From NCBI GenBank assembly GCA_047967505.1, contig CM106538.1: 64,000 bases of DNA; one strand, 5' to 3'. The notes below the pieces were generated by a model, which worked only from the letters and a program-made list of their open reading frames with translations, was not told the origin of the DNA and did no database searches. This document shows, piece after piece, positions 51,375 through 62,460 of this stretch. The DNA comes from Dipteris shenzhenensis (taxonomy: Eukaryota > Polypodiophyta > Polypodiopsida > Gleicheniales). Numbering within the stretch: position 1 is the stretch's first letter; each line of letters begins with the position of its first letter. Both the position numbers and the translations under genes were made by a program.

Positions 51375-53369
51375 GTGCCATGATCCATTGGCTACTGTGG
51401 TCAGATGTGAGTTTTTACATGTCAATACCTCCCCTAAGTGCTTGCATGGCTACTTGTAGGTGGTCAGGTTTGATTTACGAATGTGTGGGCTAAAGGTGGC
51501 GAGGTTGTTGCTTCTCAATGCTTGATGTTGATGGTGCTCTCTTCTTTGCTTAATGCAACTTGATGCTTTATTCTTCCATGTGCCTTAATTCTTTATGTGT
51601 GGATGCCATGTTCTATGCTATGTTCATCTCATGCACTTGTGCTTTTGGCATGCTTTGTGCATTCATGCGTTGCTTTTCCATTTGTTGCAAAGGTCTTACC
51701 AATTGATTTCTTTCAATATTAGTTGTGTCTAATTACTAACAATGATCTTGAGTTGAAAGGTGCGTAGAGCTCAAAAAGACGATCACTTTTCCTCTTTGGA
51801 GCACATGCAAATTATTCCTGGATTGGAAGTTATGGCTTGTCAAAGTTTTGATTTAAAAAAAAAGCCTTTGATGATGTGGCACATGCTGTTCACATGCAGC
51901 TTACAAATTGTGCTTGGTAGGGGCTATGTGCTTAGGTGGCACTGAACTAATCCTACCCCTAACCATGGTGAATCTTTACCACAGTTAATTTGACCCTAAC
52001 CATGGTGAACCTTTACCACAGTGATAAATTTGACTAGCCTTATCTGCTTGTTAACCAAGGTTATCTTAACCTAACCAGCCAAATATCTCAACCAACCCTA
52101 TCTCACTAGGGGTGGTTCCAAAAATGCCACGTGTCTTTTTGCAAACATTTGAGACCTTGAAGAAGGTGAAGACATCGTGACGGAGGAGAAGACGTCGATG
52201 GCGCATCTAAGTTGGATGAGGAGCCTAGTCATTGTTTAAAGGAGCCTATTGCATGCTTGGCCATCGGAGCAGTGCTTGCAGAGTCTGTCATTGTAGGAGC
52301 TTGGTCCGTCAGTTATAGGAGTAGCTTAAGTTGCTAGAGTAGGGAAAGAGCAGGTCGCGTTGGTCGTGTTGGAAGGCATCACGGGTTGGCTGTGGTAGAA
52401 GCTCGTTGGAGATGTGAGGCTTGAGATGTAGAAGCTTGTGGCTAGCAGTAGGGCTGTTGGCCATTGGAGTGGAAGGCTGTTGCTATAGTTGGAGAGGAAG
52501 AATAGCGTCAGAGCTTGGTGTTGTGCTGGGTTGCAGCCTCCCGTATGAAGGTGTTGGTGTAGTCAAGACTTGCAGATGGGTAGGAGGTGCAAAGGACATT
52601 CACAGACGGGCTGTAGAGTAGGCTAAAGATGCCTGTGAGCGCTCGAAGCATGCTGTGTGAGGCTGCTCCATTGCTCATTGCTTGTTGTTGCAGTGGAGAG
52701 TCAAGGTCGTTGGGGGCGGGGTGCGAGCAAGGAGCCGCTTCACGAACTTGCATGTAGCCTTGATTTGTGCAACGAGCCATGAAGAGGCCCCGTCGAGCCA
52801 AAAGTATGTGCAATCTATCCTGAGAGGAGGCACAAGTTCCCGACTGCACATGTCGTACTGATCCGTTTGCTTATGGATAGATTAAGCAAGGGGTTGTGGT
52901 CTTGAAATGCCTTACACTAATTCATAATGGTCTTCGAAGTAGTAGTTTCATATTTTGGGACCAACGTAGCTTTTACCGAGCAAGGGGAGGAGCCGTAATT
53001 ACTTGAACCTTGCTAGTTTCATGGATAAAAGTAGTCTCATGGCTTGGGAAGTGTCTTCTTTTTCAAACTCTCAATGGAGTCACAACAAACTTATTCCTGA
53101 CAAAGTCTCTGCCTTTCATGTTGTTGACTGTGCCTTTGAGCCAGTCATTGAAGACTAGGAAGCCGCTTGGCTATTGAAGGCCTTTGCTTGAAGTTGATGA
53201 TCACAAGACTTAGTTAGTAATTTTAGTCACCACTAAGAGCATCAAGCTCTCTCTTTCTCTCTCAAAGATCTCTCACTAGAGAATAACCTCTCACAATGGA
53301 AATAAATGGAAGGGAAACTTTCTCATAAGGAATGGACCTCTCATGTACCTAAGCTCAGCTTAAACCTAC
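51375..53369 (-). other. LTR-B internal region, no protein recognised
   Basis: About 2 kb. The words TAACCATGGTGAA and CTTTACCACAGT repeat near 51955-52025. Frames at 52421-52621 (plus) and 52849-52508 (minus) overlap in a G-rich stretch and show no known family. A captured host fragment is possible but unproven. Confidence 0.55.
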
Positions 53370-53381
53370 ACTCTGATACTA
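53370..53381 (-). other. Primer-binding site of LTR-B
   Basis: Minus strand TAGTATCAGAGT next to the LTR end; one G-to-A change from TGGTATCAGAG. Confidence 0.8.
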
Positions 53382-53743
53382 TGAGAAAACATGCATGCCT
53401 CAGGATCTATGGAGTGCTCTAAGGTGGATGGAACCTATGTGGAAACATGATGAAGAGAATGCTCATGACATGTACGTCAAGTCAATTAGGTTCCAAGATA
53501 GATTAGCTTCGACTCATAAATTGAATCTTGAGTGAATGTGCATCTCTCTACTCAACAATACATGATAGGCCTCTTATATAGAGAGTGCCCTTTGAATAGT
53601 CAACACTTGTGGGATCCTCTCATCCACATTTCTCCTTGTGGATATCCTTGATCCACATCTACACATCATGTAGTACACATCCTAGGGTGGCTACTTTAAT
53701 ACATTCCTTAGCTTAAACCTTTGCCTCTAATTCATGTGCACAG
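53382..53743 (-). repeat. LTR-B, 5' LTR (main part)
   Basis: 362 of 379 bases; the remaining 17 lie at 59321-59337 beyond Copia-4 and its TSD. Confidence 0.88.
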
Positions 53744-54095
53744 TGTTAATATATCGAGCTCCACTCGCGATATGCCAGGGTGACCGTTGTGTATTTATGT
53801 CACCGACTTGTTAGCTGGAGATGCGGTTGGTACACTGCCCACGAATAATAGCTGGATGATAGCTATCCTTATCTACTCTAGTTTGTGGCTCAGTTAGTAA
53901 GCCACCTTAGTTAGTTGAGTTTGGTTTGAGACCCACATATAGGGTTCTTCTATTTTCTTTGTACTAGAGTTTTTTGGCTTACACAATTAAGAAGAGGAAA
54001 ACAGTTTTCAGCCTCCACCTTTGTGTGTATTCCCCCATTGTGCTTGTGAGAAAGCCTCAAGTGAGACTCCTTCCCTCTCTCCCACTATCTTCACA
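53744..54095 (+). repeat. Copia-4 5' LTR
   Basis: Starts TGTTAATATATCGAGCTCC and ends ...CCCACTATCTTCACA. ACATATAGGG at about 53937 may be the TATA region. Confidence 0.95.
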
Positions 54096-54107
54096 TGGTA
54101 TCAGAGC
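54096..54107 (+). other. Copia-4 primer-binding site
   Basis: TGGTATCAGAGC directly after the LTR, a perfect initiator-Met complement. Confidence 0.95.
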
Positions 54108-54641
54108 CTTGTTCGTGGTAAGGAGCTCAAGAAAGCAAGCCAAGTTCGTGGTGTCCTGGTAAGAGGACCATTGTTGCTTTCCTATTTCGAGTTTGGGAGC
54201 AAATCTCTGCAGGTAGCACAGCCAGAAGTGCAAGAGTGCACTGTCTCAGATTGAGATGCCCTTCGTGGTGTGGCGAGAGCGAAGTATATGCTGCAGGATA
54301 AGGGCAAAGCCCTTGGTGACTTTATTTTTCTGATTCGAGGCCATTTCGGGGCCCGTTTTTAAGGCGGAAGTTCTTTGCACAGGCACTCAAAAAAAGGCCC
54401 TGTTTTGGCTGTGCGACCACTGCACGGCTAGTCGGTGGAAAGTTGCCGCAGAAATTGCATCGTATGCCTGTGTGCAGAGATATTGGGAGTTGCAGATTCA
54501 TGCTTGTTGCCTGTTGATGCAAAATCGTCACTAAGAAGTGACTGTGTGGTGAAATACCACTTTCGTCAGTTTTGCAGATCTGCCCGTGTGAGGCAAAAGC
54601 TGTGTTTTTTGCAGTGACAGAATATTTTGCAGTGTTCTGTA

Positions 54642-57600
54642 ATGGCATCTGATTCTCTTTCACAGATTGTCACTGAAAAACTTGACAAGAACAACTTCCA
54701 GGCATGGAAGTTTAGAATGACGAATTTCTTGATGGGAAAAGGCTATTGGGAGTTCATTACAGGAAATGAAGAAGAACCTGTTCTTCCTAATGTTCCCAAT
54801 CAACAGGAGATGCATCCATTCAAAGGATGACACGAGAGAGCCAGGAAAGTTATGTACTGGCTGTCTATCAGTATTTCGGACTCCATGATCGTGCATATTC
54901 AGGATGCAAGTACGCCAAAGGAGGCATGGGATACTTTGGCAAAAATGTACAGCACAAATACGCAAGCCAGGAAAATGTAGCTCAAATAGGAGTTGCACAA
55001 TGTGCAGAGAGAAAATTTGAGCATAAACGACTACCACATGAAGGCGAAGAAAATTGCAGATGCACTTGCTTCCATTGGGTCACCAGTGGAAGATGATGAT
55101 CTAGTTTCTGTGACCTTGAATGGTCTAGGAAAGGATTATGCACAGTTTCGGACATCCATTGCCGTCCGTGAAAAATTTCCAGATTTTGAAGAGTTGTTTG
55201 CTCTTCTAATTTCTGAAGAGCAGAGAAGTGGGGGTGCTTCTTCTTTAGGAGGAACTTCAAAAGAAACTGTCTTCTACTCAAATGCTGGCAGAGGTAGAGG
55301 CAGAGGTAGAGGAGGCCGATCTGCAGGCCGTGGTAGAAATCAGAATATGTAGCAAACGCAAGAAAACTAGTCCTATGAAGGAGGACATGGTAACTCTAGA
55401 GGCAGGGGGAGCCAAAGAGGCCGTGGTGGATGGCAGAGAGGCCAAAATGCAAACAGCAATGTTGAATGCTACTACTGTGGCAAAATTGGTCATATGGCTA
55501 AGGACTACTATAAAAAGTAGAATGACATTATGAATGGAAAATTGCAGCAAGGCAATTATGCATCTTCTAGTAGGCAGGGTGATGACAAAAATGAGCATCT
55601 ATTTATGGTGCAGCATATGACCAATTCTGTGACAAGTGCAGAAGAACAAAATGATGTGTGGTACGTTGACTCAGGTGCATCAAACCACATGACAGGTCAT
55701 GCAGAATGGATGCAAGATGCAAGGAAAATGGAAAAGCCAGGATTTGTGGAGACTGGTGATGATACTGCACATCCTATTGTGCAGATTGGTAAAATTCCTT
55801 TGTCTATGCAGGATGGAAAAAAGAAATACCTGTCCGATGTATTTCATGTCCCGAACATCACCAAGAACCTGGTTTCTGTTGGTCAAATGGTTGAGCAGGG
55901 CTTGCAGGTTAGATTTAATCCTCATGGATGCTTTGTTGAGGATATGAAAAATAACGGTCGCTTGATAGCAAAAGGAAAGAAGAAGGGCAGGATGTTTACG
56001 TTGGATGCGGACATGCCTGAATTGAGTGCAGCAATGTTTGCACATGGGACCGATGTAGTTGCAGATATTGATATCTGGCACAAACGCATTGGTCATGTTA
56101 ATATACAGCGACTTAAATCAATGCAAGCCCAAAATATTGTTGTAGGATTGCCTAAATTCAAGGTTGCAGAAATGCACAAGGTTTGTGAAGCCTGTCAATT
56201 TGGGAAACAGGCAAGGAAACCTTTTCCTAGGCATGTTCAAGAGAGTAAAAAGCCATTGGAATTAATCCACTCTGATGTGTGGACTACTAAAGCTGCATCT
56301 ATTGGAGGCTGTCACTATTTTGTCACATTTATTGATGACTTCAGCAGAAAACTGTGGGTGTATTTTATGAAAAAGAAAAGTGAAGTGTTTGGGCACTTCA
56401 AAGCTTTCAAAGCTATGGTTGAAAAAGAAATAGGCCTGTAAATAAAATGCCTAAGGTCAGATGGAGGGGGAGAGTACCTCTCAAATGAGTTTGCAAGGTT
56501 CTTGCAGGAGCATGGTATAAAGCAGCAATATTCATGCAGTCATACCCCACAGCAAAATGGAATTGCAGAAAGGAAAAACAGGCATATTGGAGAGGTATCT
56601 CAGGCTATGCTAAATGAAAAAGATATACCAGATTATTATTGGGCTGAAGCAGTTGCTACAGCAGTTTATATAATGAATAGGACTCCCACTGCAGCAATAC
56701 ATGGCATGACGCCAGAGGAGATGTATACTGGTAGGAAACCATATATTTCTCATTTGAAAATTTTTGGTTGCATTGCCTATGTCCATGTGCCAGATGAGTT
56801 GAGGTCCAAGTTGGATCCAAAAGCTGAGAAGTGCGTCTTTATTGGTTGTTCTCTGCAGCAAAAAGGGTATAGATGCTATAACCCTTCTACACGTAAGTTC
56901 ACAGTGGGCAGAGATGTTGTTTTTGATGAGATGAGCAGCTGGTATAAACCAGTAAATGTGATGATTGATGTAGATGCACAAAATGGTAATGCTACATAGA
57001 ATTCACAGCAGCAATCACAAAATATTAGTGGACCTGGAGTGTCCTCTAGCAGTGGTTCACATACTTCGCCATGGACAGGTAGATTGAGATCAGGAGAATC
57101 TCCTCAAAGAAATGCAGAGAGTGGTATGCAGGTATCACGAAAAGGAAAAGAGAAGGTAGATTAGCCCATGTTTGATGTGAATGCAGGTCACTCTTGTGTG
57201 GGTGGTAAATCCAATGGCTCTGAACAGAGCATTGATGATGAGTTGGGTATTCCCTCTGTTGTTACACCTGGAGTAAGGAAGACCAGGGATGTTTTGAGAG
57301 CACCTGGAAGTGAGCCTATTTTGCACAGGTCTACCAGGGTTAGGTATCCTGTGGATAGGCTGAAATATGATGGATTTACAGCCATTCACTATGCCTATAT
57401 GGTCAAAATGATATAGGAACCAGAACCCACTTCTTTTGAGCAAGCCATGGGAAATGAAAAATGGGAGAAAGCCATGGATGAAGAAATGGATGCCTTGGAT
57501 GCAAATGCTACATGGGAATTGGTGCCTTTGCCTAAAGACAAGAATGCAATTGGCTGTAAGTGAGTTTATAAGATCAAGCACAATGCAGATGGTTCTGTGA

Positions 57601-59006
57601 ATAGATACAAGGCAAGATTAGTTGTCAAGGGGTATGCACAGACATATGGCATTGATTATGAAAAAACTTTCAGCTCGGTTGCAAGGATGGCAACCGTAAG
57701 AGCAGCCATTGCTATGGCTGCATCAAAGGGATGGTCTTTACATCAGATGGATGTAAAGAATGCCTTTTTGCATGGTGATTTGCAAGAAGAGGTCTTTATG
57801 GAGTAGCCAGCAGGTTATGTTCATGCTATTCATCCTGAGTTTGTTTGCAGGTTGAAGAAAGCCTTGTATGGCTTGAAGCAAGCACCTAGAGCATGGTCTG
57901 ACAAGATAGGACAGTATCTTGTCACTATTGGCTTTCAGATTTCCAAGGTAGTTTTCTCACTCTATGTAAGAAAAACAGAGAAAGGGATTGTGCTGCTTGT
58001 CATTTATGTTGATGATTTGATCATCACAGGTGATAGTGATGAAGATATCCTTCATATGAAAATGCTATTGAGGCACAAGTTTGAGATGAAGGATTTGGGA
58101 GAGCTGCGTTATTTCTTGGGCATTGAGGTGATTAAATCACCAAGTGGGATACAGCTCTTGCAGAGGCAGTATGGATTGGACATGCTGTCCAAAAATGGGA
58201 TGATAGGCTGTAAGCCTATTTCAGTTCCTTTGGAGGAGAATGTGAAGCTGAGCGCAGATGCAGGTGAGCTTCTGGAAGACCCTACTATGTACAGACGGAT
58301 AGTAGGAAGTTTGATTTACATGACTATTACCAGGCTAGATTTGAGCTATGCTATTGGGTTGGTAAGTCAGTTTATGCAGGCTCCAAGGAAACCGCATTTG
58401 GATGCGGCTAGATGCATAATCAGGTATGTGAAGTCCACATTGCAGTATGGACTATTTTATGAGGCTGGGGTTCAGATACAGTTGCCTGGATACACTGATG
58501 CTGATTGGGCTGGTAGTATTTTTGATAGACGATCTACCAGTGGATATGTGTTCTCTTTTGGGAGTGCTGCAGTCACTTGGAGCAGCAAGAAATAGCCTAC
58601 AGTTGCCTTGTCGAGCACAGAGGCTGAGTACAGGGGTGCAGCAATGGCTGCATGTGAGGTAGCTTGGTTGCATAAGCTACTCTATGATATCCATCAGTCT
58701 ACAGATGGGCCAGTTGTCATTTATTGTGACAACATGAGCAGTATACACTTGGCAAATAACCCAGTCTATCATGCTAGAACAAAGCACATTGAGGTGTGTT
58801 ATCACTTTGTGCGGGAGAAGGTTTTACTAGGTCTTATTGATCTAGTTTATGTCAGCACAGAGGATCAGGTAGCTGACATATTCACGAAGGCATTGGGCGC
58901 AGAGAAGCTGTGCAAGTTCAGAGACCTGCTTGGTGTGCAGGAATTGGGATTGAGCTCGAGGGGGAGTGTTGAGATATCGAGCTCCACTCGCGATATGCCA
59001 GGGTGA
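54642..59006 (+). pseudogene. Copia-4 gag-pol polyprotein, one frame with 13 in-frame stops
   Basis: From ATG 54642 to the final TGA at 59004 every recognised domain is in the same frame (1454 codons, normal for Copia). Gag: KLDKNNFQAWKFRM, an RG-rich stretch, knuckle CYYCGKIGHMAKDY with the last Cys changed to Tyr (about 55470-55510). Protease: WYVDSGASNHMT (about 55660). Integrase: HKRIGH with CEACQFGK, IHSDVWTT, RSDGGGEY and QNGIAERKNR hold the zinc and D,D,E residues. [13 protein letters not shown] and VIYVDDLIITG. RNase H: SSTEAEY and VADIFTKAL. Stops are at 54828 (TGA), 54978, 54987, 55350, 55368, 55518 (TAG), 56439 (TAA), 56997, 57162, 57414 (TAG), 57561 (TGA), 57804 and 58593 (TAG). 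The TAG and TAA codons sit where Gln is expected, the TGA codons where Trp is expected. Confidence 0.96.
58952..58966 (+). promoter_or_regulatory. Copia-4 polypurine tract
   Basis: Purine-rich GAGCTCGAGGGGGAG immediately before the 3' LTR. It is inside the coding end, since the polyprotein frame runs into the LTR. Confidence 0.8.
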
Positions 59007-59315
59007 CCGTTGTGTATTTATGTCACCGACTTGTTAAGCTGGAGATGTGGTTGGTACACCGCCCACGAATAATAGCTGGATGACAGCTATCCTTATCTAC
59101 TCTAGTTTGTGGCTCAGTTAGTAAGCCACCTTAGTTAGTTGAGTTTGGTTTGAGACCCACATATAGGGTTCTTCTATTTTCTTTGTACTAGAGTTTTTTG
59201 GCTTATACAACTAAGAAGAGGAAAACAGTTTTCAGCCTCCACCTTTGTGTGTATTCCCCCATTGTGCTTGTGAGCCTCAAGTGAGACTCCTTCCCTCTCT
59301 CCCACTATCTTCACA
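58967..59315 (+). repeat. Copia-4 3' LTR
   Basis: TGTTGAGATATCGAGCTCC to ...CTATCTTCACA, about 98 percent identical to the 5' LTR. Confidence 0.95.
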
Positions 59316-59337
59316 CACAGGGCTCCATATCTCAACA

Positions 59338-59637
59338 AGGTCCTCGTCCAGGAAACTTAAGTTGAGATATGATGGTCCTTACAAAATTATGGAGGTATTG
59401 GGAGAAGGAACATTTAGATTGGAGGATATATATGGCAGTGCAGTTCCAAAACTGGTAAATGGTTATAGGTTGAAGCCGTATCATGCACCAACATTATCCA
59501 TAAATGCTGTGGGAGATGAATCAGTGCTTCAGGTTGGAGTGGTAATTATATACGCAGTGGCTACTTACCAAATTGGAGGGAGTTTTTTGCATGTCCAAAA
59601 TTCCAGAGACCCAAAAAGTCGGAGTGCAACATTTTGA
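59338..59637 (+). pseudogene. Gypsy-1 integrase, part 2 (C-terminal end)
   Basis: KLKLRYDGPYKIMEVLGEGT and DIYGSAVPKLVNGYRLKPYH are the conserved G-P-Y-x-I and N-G-x-R-L-K-P-Y end of plant Gypsy integrases. It continues directly from the KGDLVLMLSS block at 50970 once the nested elements are removed. The frame ends at 59635. Confidence 0.9.
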
Positions 59638-60129
59638 AGGATGTTCCAAAGATCCAAAATTTCGAGGTGCCAAGTTTGCAGGTCCATACTCTTAGAGATG
59701 TCTAAAACATGCAAGAGTATGACACCTTGTCAAAATCAAAATTGTTGTATGCATTGATAATCATGAAGTGCATAATTATAATTTTTGGGTGGAGGGTGTA
59801 ATTGTCTATGCCAAGGTCAGGAGTGTTCTCTTCCAATCGATGCAAGCATTTCAATCGATGCGCCTACTACCTCCGATGACATGTCCATATAAGTTTGCAT
59901 GTTTGGCATCACCTTGTTCTAGCTGTTTCCAGTTCCAGCTTGCTGAATCTTTTCCAAGCACTTTCGCTTGTGATTCTCTATGTCAAAGGTTGTCCTTGGC
60001 ACATATCGATCTTGCTCAAGGTGCATAGCTTTCATTGTCCTATCTTGAGCTTGATTTACTTTCAGCCATCGCAGCTGGTTGAGAGATATGGGTCACAAAC
60101 TGACACGTGTATCGGCTCGTCAAACTAAG
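59638..60129 (+). other. Gypsy-1 spacer after pol
   Basis: Short variants of AAAATTYCRAGGTGCC / CCAAAATTCCAGAG (59595-59680) repeat. No gene seen. Confidence 0.4.
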
Positions 60130-61745
60130 AGAATTCAAAGGGAGTCAAGTCACCCGTAGCGGAAGCTCAATATCTTTCAAAAGATTCGACCACTGAGTCG
60201 GATCCGTTAGTGAAAAGTAGTAAATCAATGACAGTCCATCGATATTCTAGGAATCAAAGGTATCTCTTGATTTGGGATTACATAAGAAATTGTTAAAAAG
60301 ATTAAGCTATATGATTTCACACGTTTGCCCTGGTTATTGTGGAAGGATAATCCGGAGGTTCTCAATAAATTTGAAGTATTACAAAGAATGGGAGGAGAAA
60401 TTCCTATGGGAGTGAAAATCACACCAGACTTAGTTGCTACTGTGTTTTGTTTACCCTATTATTTAGAGGAGGTTCAATTTGATAGATGTTCAAATGAGAT
60501 CATGATGGCCGAGTTTGGAAATCCAATTTTGTCCAAAAATTGTTATATGAATAGTAAAATACGAGATCCAATGAGAAAGCAGTAGTTGGGTTGGTTTGTA
60601 GAGAGGGTCATGTTACTGGTTCAGAATGATTATATGGCCAAAGAAAATTATGCTTGTTAGTGGTAGAACAAGGGGAAAAGGTGTCATGGGTGATGCTAAT
60701 GTACACAAAGTTAATGTAGGAGATCTCAAGGAAATAATCTCGAGCTCCGAATTAGTTTTCCAGAATTGTACCATGTATTACAACTTTATTTGGTCATGTA
60801 GTCCAAAAGAGAGAAAGCATTCCATCTCACAACAAGGAAAAAGGGAAAAAGCTATTTGAAGATTCAGATGATATAGTTAAGGATACCATTGATCACTTGG
60901 TCAAAGCCAAGTACACATATCAATGGTCAATGGAGATGGCTACAGGATAGTCATTATCTACACCTTTATAAAATACACCGATTATAGGTAAGGAGAATAA
61001 GGTTCTTCAGGAACCATAAAAAAGAAGATCTAGATAAAAAATTTCATTGAAGAAGGGGGCAATAAGTGACTTAAAGAAAAGATTGACAGCAGTCACTAAG
61101 GATCATCTTACAGATAATGAAGCAAATATCAGAACAACAATTACAAGTGAGAAGTCATTTAGTAATGTTTCATATAAGCAATCTACTACAGTAGTTGATG
61201 TTTTTAATGCCTATGCTAGTCAAATGCAAACACTTCAGCAACAATCAGTCAATGAAATTGTGGGATTGCAAACATATATTAGAATATTAGCACAGTTGAT
61301 GAAGGACCATGGTGAAGTACAGAAGATCCAACAAGAACTATTACAACTATAGAATTGGTTTCAAAGTTACAGGGAGCAAAAAGAAGAGACTGAGAAAAAT
61401 TTAATGGATCAGATTGAGCGGCAACAAGTATGTTTACTTACTATCAATGAATGGATGAAGGAGATGCAAGTTAAAATTTTTAATATTTTAGCACTACTTT
61501 CTAAACGCAATTTCTAAACACAATACAGAGTTGCAAACACATAACTTGTTATTGCAAGCAAAAATAGAATATTTGAAGTATGTAGAATAGGAGCTAAAGA
61601 CACTTTCAGAGGATACTGAGGTTGAAGGTACATTTATGAAGATTGATGCAATGGAGCATGCACATGCAGGACTGGTTACTATATCTCAGAATTCCTGGGA
61701 TAATGTCAAAGAAAAATGAACACCATATTAGAGAATTTGGGAAAA
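60130..61745 (+). pseudogene. Extra ORF region downstream of Gypsy-1 pol (function unknown)
   Basis: Open blocks in changing frames on the same strand as pol: 60325-60585 (LWKDNPEVLNKFEVLQRMGG, then KITPDLVATVFCLP), 60626-60859 and 61047-61352. The last contains STTVVDVFNAYASQMQTLQQ, followed by text rich in Gln, Glu and Lys (EETEKNLMDQIERQQ, about 61380-61430) that would form a coiled coil. Some plant Gypsy lineages have an additional ORF in this position, called env-like in a few. I see no signal peptide or membrane helix, so an env role is not supported. It might also be an unrelated inserted gene fragment. Confidence 0.45.
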
Positions 61746-61762
61746 TCCTGATAATTTGGGAA

Positions 61763-62065
61763 CTTTTGAGGGGTTGTAATTATGTAACATTCAATGTTTT
61801 TCATTGATTTTTCCCATAAATTTGGTAGTCCATCCAAATCTCGCAAATGTGCATGGTTTGCATCAACATAAATAAAATGTCAAATGTTGAGGTTTCGACC
61901 AATGCATGGTATTTTTTGAGGGGTTGCAATTACAATGCATGGAGTGCACTCCATTGACTTTCTCCCTAAATTTGGCCATTTATATGAAACTCACAATTTG
62001 GAGTGTGCCTGTTCTGCATTAGCCGAGAAAAAAACATCATATGTTTGAGTTTAACGAAGCATTTT
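61763..62065. repeat. Two 150 bp degenerate repeats, each with a hairpin
   Basis: CTTTTGAGGGGTTGTAATTA (61762) and TTTTTGAGGGGTTGCAATTA (61912) start units 150 bp apart. Each has an inverted repeat about 22 bases in: TCAATG-TTTTT-CATTGA in the first and the perfect palindrome ATGGAGTGCACTCCAT (61939-61954) in the second. Confidence 0.75.
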
Positions 62066-62460
62066 TTGCCTCTTCTCGAAAAAAGGTGGTGTTCAAAAAC
62101 ACCAATCTCAAACCTAGCCGCCTTTCCTTGCTGCCGAGTGCCCTTCGGGCCTTTGGGCTTGAGTGGGGGTTCTAATATGCAACGCCAAGCAGTTCCGTTC
62201 CACTTATTATTGAGTGAATCAGAATCAACACTAGTCCTTGATATTTTGTCGAGTGTGCAAAACTTGCAACCACAAAGCAATGGTCTGCAAAAAAAAAGAT
62301 AAAGAAAAAAGATCAATGTCATACCTTCCAAATATTTGTCAGTATTCAATTAAATTATTGTTGTGCAAGGAAAAAAAAGTCATGCTTTTCAAGCACCTTC
62401 ACTCCATTATGGAGTCAGCATCAGAGTGGAATCTGTTCTATGAGACAAATTGGATAAAGC
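62066..62460. other. Unassigned 3' region next to the DUF7869-like gene
   Basis: Contains A-rich runs and CCTTTGGGCTTGAGTGGGG. Nothing coding is recognised. Confidence 0.35.

Larger units (their letters stand above)
53744..59315 (+). mobile_element. Copia-4, complete Ty1/Copia retrotransposon, 5572 bp
   Basis: LTRs at 53744-54095 (352 bp) and 58967-59315 (349 bp), exact TSD CACAG (53739-53743 and 59316-59320), primer-binding site, one-frame polyprotein and purine tract are all present. The LTRs differ at about seven sites plus two small indels (about 2 percent), mostly C/T. The order gag, protease, integrase, RT, RNase H defines Copia. It is the most complete element in the window but cannot be translated through by normal decoding because of 13 internal stops. 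Confidence 0.96.
50986..59337 (-). mobile_element. LTR-B element, non-coding (LARD/TRIM-like), split by Copia-4
   Basis: Two direct LTRs of 379 bp: 50986-51364, and 53382-53743 plus 59321-59337. Orientation is minus: purine tract beside the left LTR and primer site beside the right one. The flanks are AGGTA (50981-50985) and AGGTC (59338-59342), a TSD with one change, inside the Gypsy-1 integrase. Without Copia-4 it is about 2775 bp. The internal part (51374-53369) shows no retroelement protein. LTR divergence is about 7-8 percent by hand count, so it is older than Copia-4. Confidence 0.88.
47758..61745 (+). mobile_element. Gypsy-1, decayed Ty3/Gypsy element carrying two nested LTR elements
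   Basis: Protease, RT, RNase H and integrase follow in Gypsy order (47758-50985), the integrase tail resumes at 59338 after the nested elements, and an extra ORF region lies at about 60130-61740. LTRs of Gypsy-1 itself were not identified. Its own length without the nest is about 5.6 kb. Confidence 0.83.

Noticed and set aside
60130-61745. Gypsy env gene
   Set aside because: No signal peptide, membrane helix or Cys pattern can be read; only position would support it.
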